DNA of 64,000 nucleotides from Anseranas semipalmata. Taxonomy: Eukaryota > Chordata > Aves > Anseriformes > Anseranatidae. The stretch's first letter is position 1. The number at the start of each line of letters is the position of its first letter. The translations under genes and the position numbers were made by a program. The notes below the pieces were generated by a model. The model worked only from the letters and a program-made list of their open reading frames with translations, ran no database searches and was not told the DNA's origin. The stretch is from NCBI GenBank assembly GCA_013399115.1, contig VXAA01001497.1:1027224-1091223 (forward strand), read 5' to 3'. This document shows, in pieces, positions 61,113 through 64,000 of the stretch.

Positions 61113-64000
61113 CAACAAGGCAGAAGTAATACACATGCTCTTCATATGCTCCTCATCTGAAAGCCATATGGAAAGAGATATTTCCATGTGAATTCCTCTC
61201 TGTTGACTTATCTCTGGAAGAAAGGCTTATGCAATGCATGGGTGGAGCCCAGGTAGAAATGTAAGCACAATTGTGCTGCTCAAAGGTGACTGAGAACTGT
61301 GTTTGGGAAAACTGTTTATGTTCACCCTGCTGAGACTGGCCACTAAAACGCTTTTCTGAAAAACACATAAAACGGGTATAACCAGCACCGGCTACTCGTT
61401 CTGCACACAGATGGTGCTAGTTGTCCCAGAATTGTGCCAGACTCAGCTAGAAAAGGACCTGGAGCAAGCACCCGAGATGTGCAGGCTCCTCCGAGGGCTT
61501 GGCAGCTGCATCAAGGCTGCTCAAGAACCCAGAGGATGCAGGGACTTTGCCCACGCAGAGTCCTCGTGTTTAATGTTTTGCTGTTCCTGCTGCTGTGGTA
61601 ACGTGGGTGGGAATGCGAGCAGAGGAAGGCTACCAGCAGCTGGATGTGTTCAGCTCCCTGTGCAGGAGGACAGGCTCTGAGGGACAGTGAACTTTGCAAG
61701 GAGGGGAAATCTTGAAGAAGAAAACATCAGAAAGAAGTTTAAAATGGGCCTGGAATATGTTTGCCATACTGCTCAGCATATACTTGATGTCTCAAAGGCA
61801 TGTACATCTACGTCCTGCTGAGCTCCCGGCCCTAGAAGTCTTTCTGACTCTTTGGAGTGTTTTTCTTCACCACATCTGTGAGGTTTATGCTGCACTGGAG
61901 ATTTCCAAGGGACACAGGCTCTGCTGCAATGGACACATGGGCTGTTTGTAGTGGCAGGGTCTGCTTATCTATCATTTTTCCTCACCATAGTATAGCCTTG
62001 CCTAAAAAAAAANNNNNNNNNNNNNNNNNNNNNNNNNNNNNAAACTTCTGCTATTGTATTTTTGGCTCAGTTATGCTGTCAATTGCAACACCACCGAGAC
62101 AAAGTTGTAATGGGGTAACTGAGATCAAAGCTTTGCATGGAGTTTCCTTCCAGAGAGATGGTCTAGCTTAGGACACCATAGTCTGAAGGGGACTCTATCC
62201 TCTCCTCTCATATAGAAAGGAGCTAGGTGTCAAATCCATAACAGATTTTCAGATCTGGCACTTGACCCAACTGAGATGTTTAAGACTAAAATCCTGACAA
62301 AGCCGGTGGAGATTTAGCTCAAGGATTTATTCGCTGTTTGCCTCTTCAGTTTACCGGGAGCCTTGAGCTGCACTTCTGTGCACGTCCTGAGTTGTCTCAA
62401 TCTTGGTGGAGCTATGTGAGCAACTCAAGCCTTAATTTGTACATATCCCTAACTGAGGTACACCTCGTGGAGGGACAGCCAGTCCCACAGGAGGCCTCAG
62501 AGCTCGCCCAGCTTCCAGGACGCATTGCTCGCCTTATTGCACACCGCGGCTGTTGCCATTTGCTGCTGAAATGCAAAGCACACATGGTTCCTCTCCTCTG
62601 CCCTAGCAGTGCAGACTAGCCTGATTATTTATGTAGAGGACATGGAAATTGTCATTCCCTGTTTGAACCGCTCCACATCTATTCAGCCTCTTGAGAGAAA
62701 GCCAGGCCCAGCCGGGCCGCCCCAGCCCTGCCACCTGCCTGGTGATGGTCGTGGTGCTCCCTCAGGGCAGGCCCGAGTTTCAGTTCCCCTGCTGGGACCT
62801 CTTTTTTTTTTCTTTTTTTTGGAGTTCAGATAAAACAGCCACTGGTTAAAATACAGAAAATCAAGTGCAGACAAGGGCCAGAAACCTGGCTGCCTTCATG
62901 CCAGGTGAGTGTCCTAAACATGAGGAAACATGACTCGGTTGCTTAACGTGCTCTTTTTCTTTATGGACTAATGAGTCTTGAATTGTGCTGTGCACAGTTG
63001 CAGCTGGAGGACGAGGAGCGTATCCCTCCTGCCCACTCACCCTGACCTACTTTAGAGCTGCTAATTGCAAAATCCCTGGGGATTTGGGGNTTTGGAAGGG
63101 ATCTGGTCTGCGGATCCTGACTGAAAGCAGGTATCTCTTTGCAGGTCTGCCAGGTGGGTTTTCGGGTCAGTCCCCATGCCCAGCCACCTTTATCGGCCAT
63201 GTCCAAGCAGGTGCAGGCTGAGCTGCTTGGGGTTGTTATTGCAGGCACTTAACGCTCTTTGTGCACTTTATAGATCTGTTGCTCAGGATTCAGACTCTGC
63301 TCAAAGGCCTGGGATCTTAAGTACAGGGTATTACAACAACTTATGCTGAGTCACCTAAGCCCTTTATTGAATCTGGCCCCAGTGCATTTTTCAGGCTTAT
63401 TTACGGAGCAGCAGGTATTATTACCAGCAGTAACTGGGTTAATAACAGGGCCTCTAAGAGAGAAAGCAATTTGTAACACCTGTGATGCTTTGACTGAAAC
63501 ACGTTCATTATCCCTGTTCCCAGTTATGTAATAAGAAGAACAATAAAAAAATGACTTCTCTTCGCAGAAATCTCAGCAGTGCCTGTTGCCTGTATATGGC
63601 CACTGCATCCTGTTTGCTAAGTACTTGCACAGTTACATGCGCCCGGAATGTCCTCAGCAGAATGCCCCTTGAGTTTTAGTAACTAGGCATGTATTAAAAA
63701 GATAAATACAGCAATTGCCAAAAAAAGAAAAAAAGACATAAAGACATTTATCTTTGCTGTGGACGGACAGTTGTTGTTGCACACTTGAAGCCTGACAGAT
63801 GTGGTTTGCTGGCAAGTGGGTGAGAAAAAAGGAATATCTTATTTCATGGTGGGAAGGGTGTCAGGGTTTTCTTCAGTTCAAGACAACAAGGTCCAAAAAC
63901 TTTCAAAGTTGTTCTTAGCAGCTCCATATACAACATATGATCCTTCCTGAGCTTTTGACCATACCCAATGTGGGACTCTGCCAAATGAAAGTTAAACAAA
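61113..64000. other. Intergenic DNA with assembly gaps, no gene recognised
   Basis: Short open frames at 61411-61680, 62338-62619 and 62985-63221 have no recognisable domain, and one includes an N. T-runs lie at 62801-62820. I see no exon of the neighbouring gene expected from synteny. Confidence 0.55.
62013..62041. other. Assembly gap (29 N)
   Basis: A run of 29 ambiguous bases after an A-run. The true gap size is not known. Confidence 0.99.

Noticed and set aside
61857..62171. 104-codon frame at 61.9-62.2 kb
   Set aside because: It runs through the 29-base N gap, so continuity is not real.
1..64000. tRNA, rRNA, CRISPR array, bacterial operon or phage features
   Set aside because: None visible, and the avian nuclear context makes CRISPR, operons or phage implausible.

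Overview
The window is nuclear DNA of a bird. The repeats show this: several CR1 non-LTR retrotransposon copies with the avian 3' tail of ATTCTATG-type octamers, one solo LTR of a family I recognise as widespread in avian genomes, and at least one ancient MIR-type SINE. Base composition is AT-rich and CpG-poor, and the only protein-coding gene I can support is split by kilobase-scale introns. I cannot fix the species.

Positions 1-24.8 kb hold the 3' part of MOCOS (molybdenum cofactor sulfurase) on the + strand. Six consecutive coding exons (4644-4725, 8671-8795, 9398-9503, 13594-13720, 16111-16215, 23542-23688) join with matching codon phases and canonical AG/GT borders. They encode about 229 residues, which is the C-terminal MOSC domain region and the stop codon. 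The N-terminal cysteine-desulfurase-like domain lies upstream, outside the window. A tandem AATAAA with a genomic A-tract near 24.76-24.80 kb is the best candidate 3' end. The introns hold an old CR1 3' fragment, microsatellites and an odd AATAAA plus A16 cassette.

Positions 24.8-64 kb show no gene I can support. In mammals the gene downstream of MOCOS is FHOD3, but I saw no exon of it here, so this is probably the intergenic space after MOCOS. It is a sink for repeats. There is a pair of CR1 copies in inverted orientation sharing a near-identical non-CR1 flank (31.56-32.06 and 33.72-34.22 kb). There is an LTR whose middle is replaced by an (AAT)n run and an N (39.1-39.5 kb). There is a CR1 inserted into the reverse-transcriptase region of another CR1, with a foldback at its 5' end (40.75-41.84 kb). 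A MIR relic (55.1-55.3 kb), several eroded CR1-like fragments and simple repeats make up the rest. The assembly has one 29-base N run (62013-62041) and single Ns at 15854, 39316 and 63090.

I found no previously undescribed functional system. The structurally interesting items are the inverted CR1 duplication with a divergence gradient, the nested CR1 with a snap-back 5' end, and the collapsed LTR.
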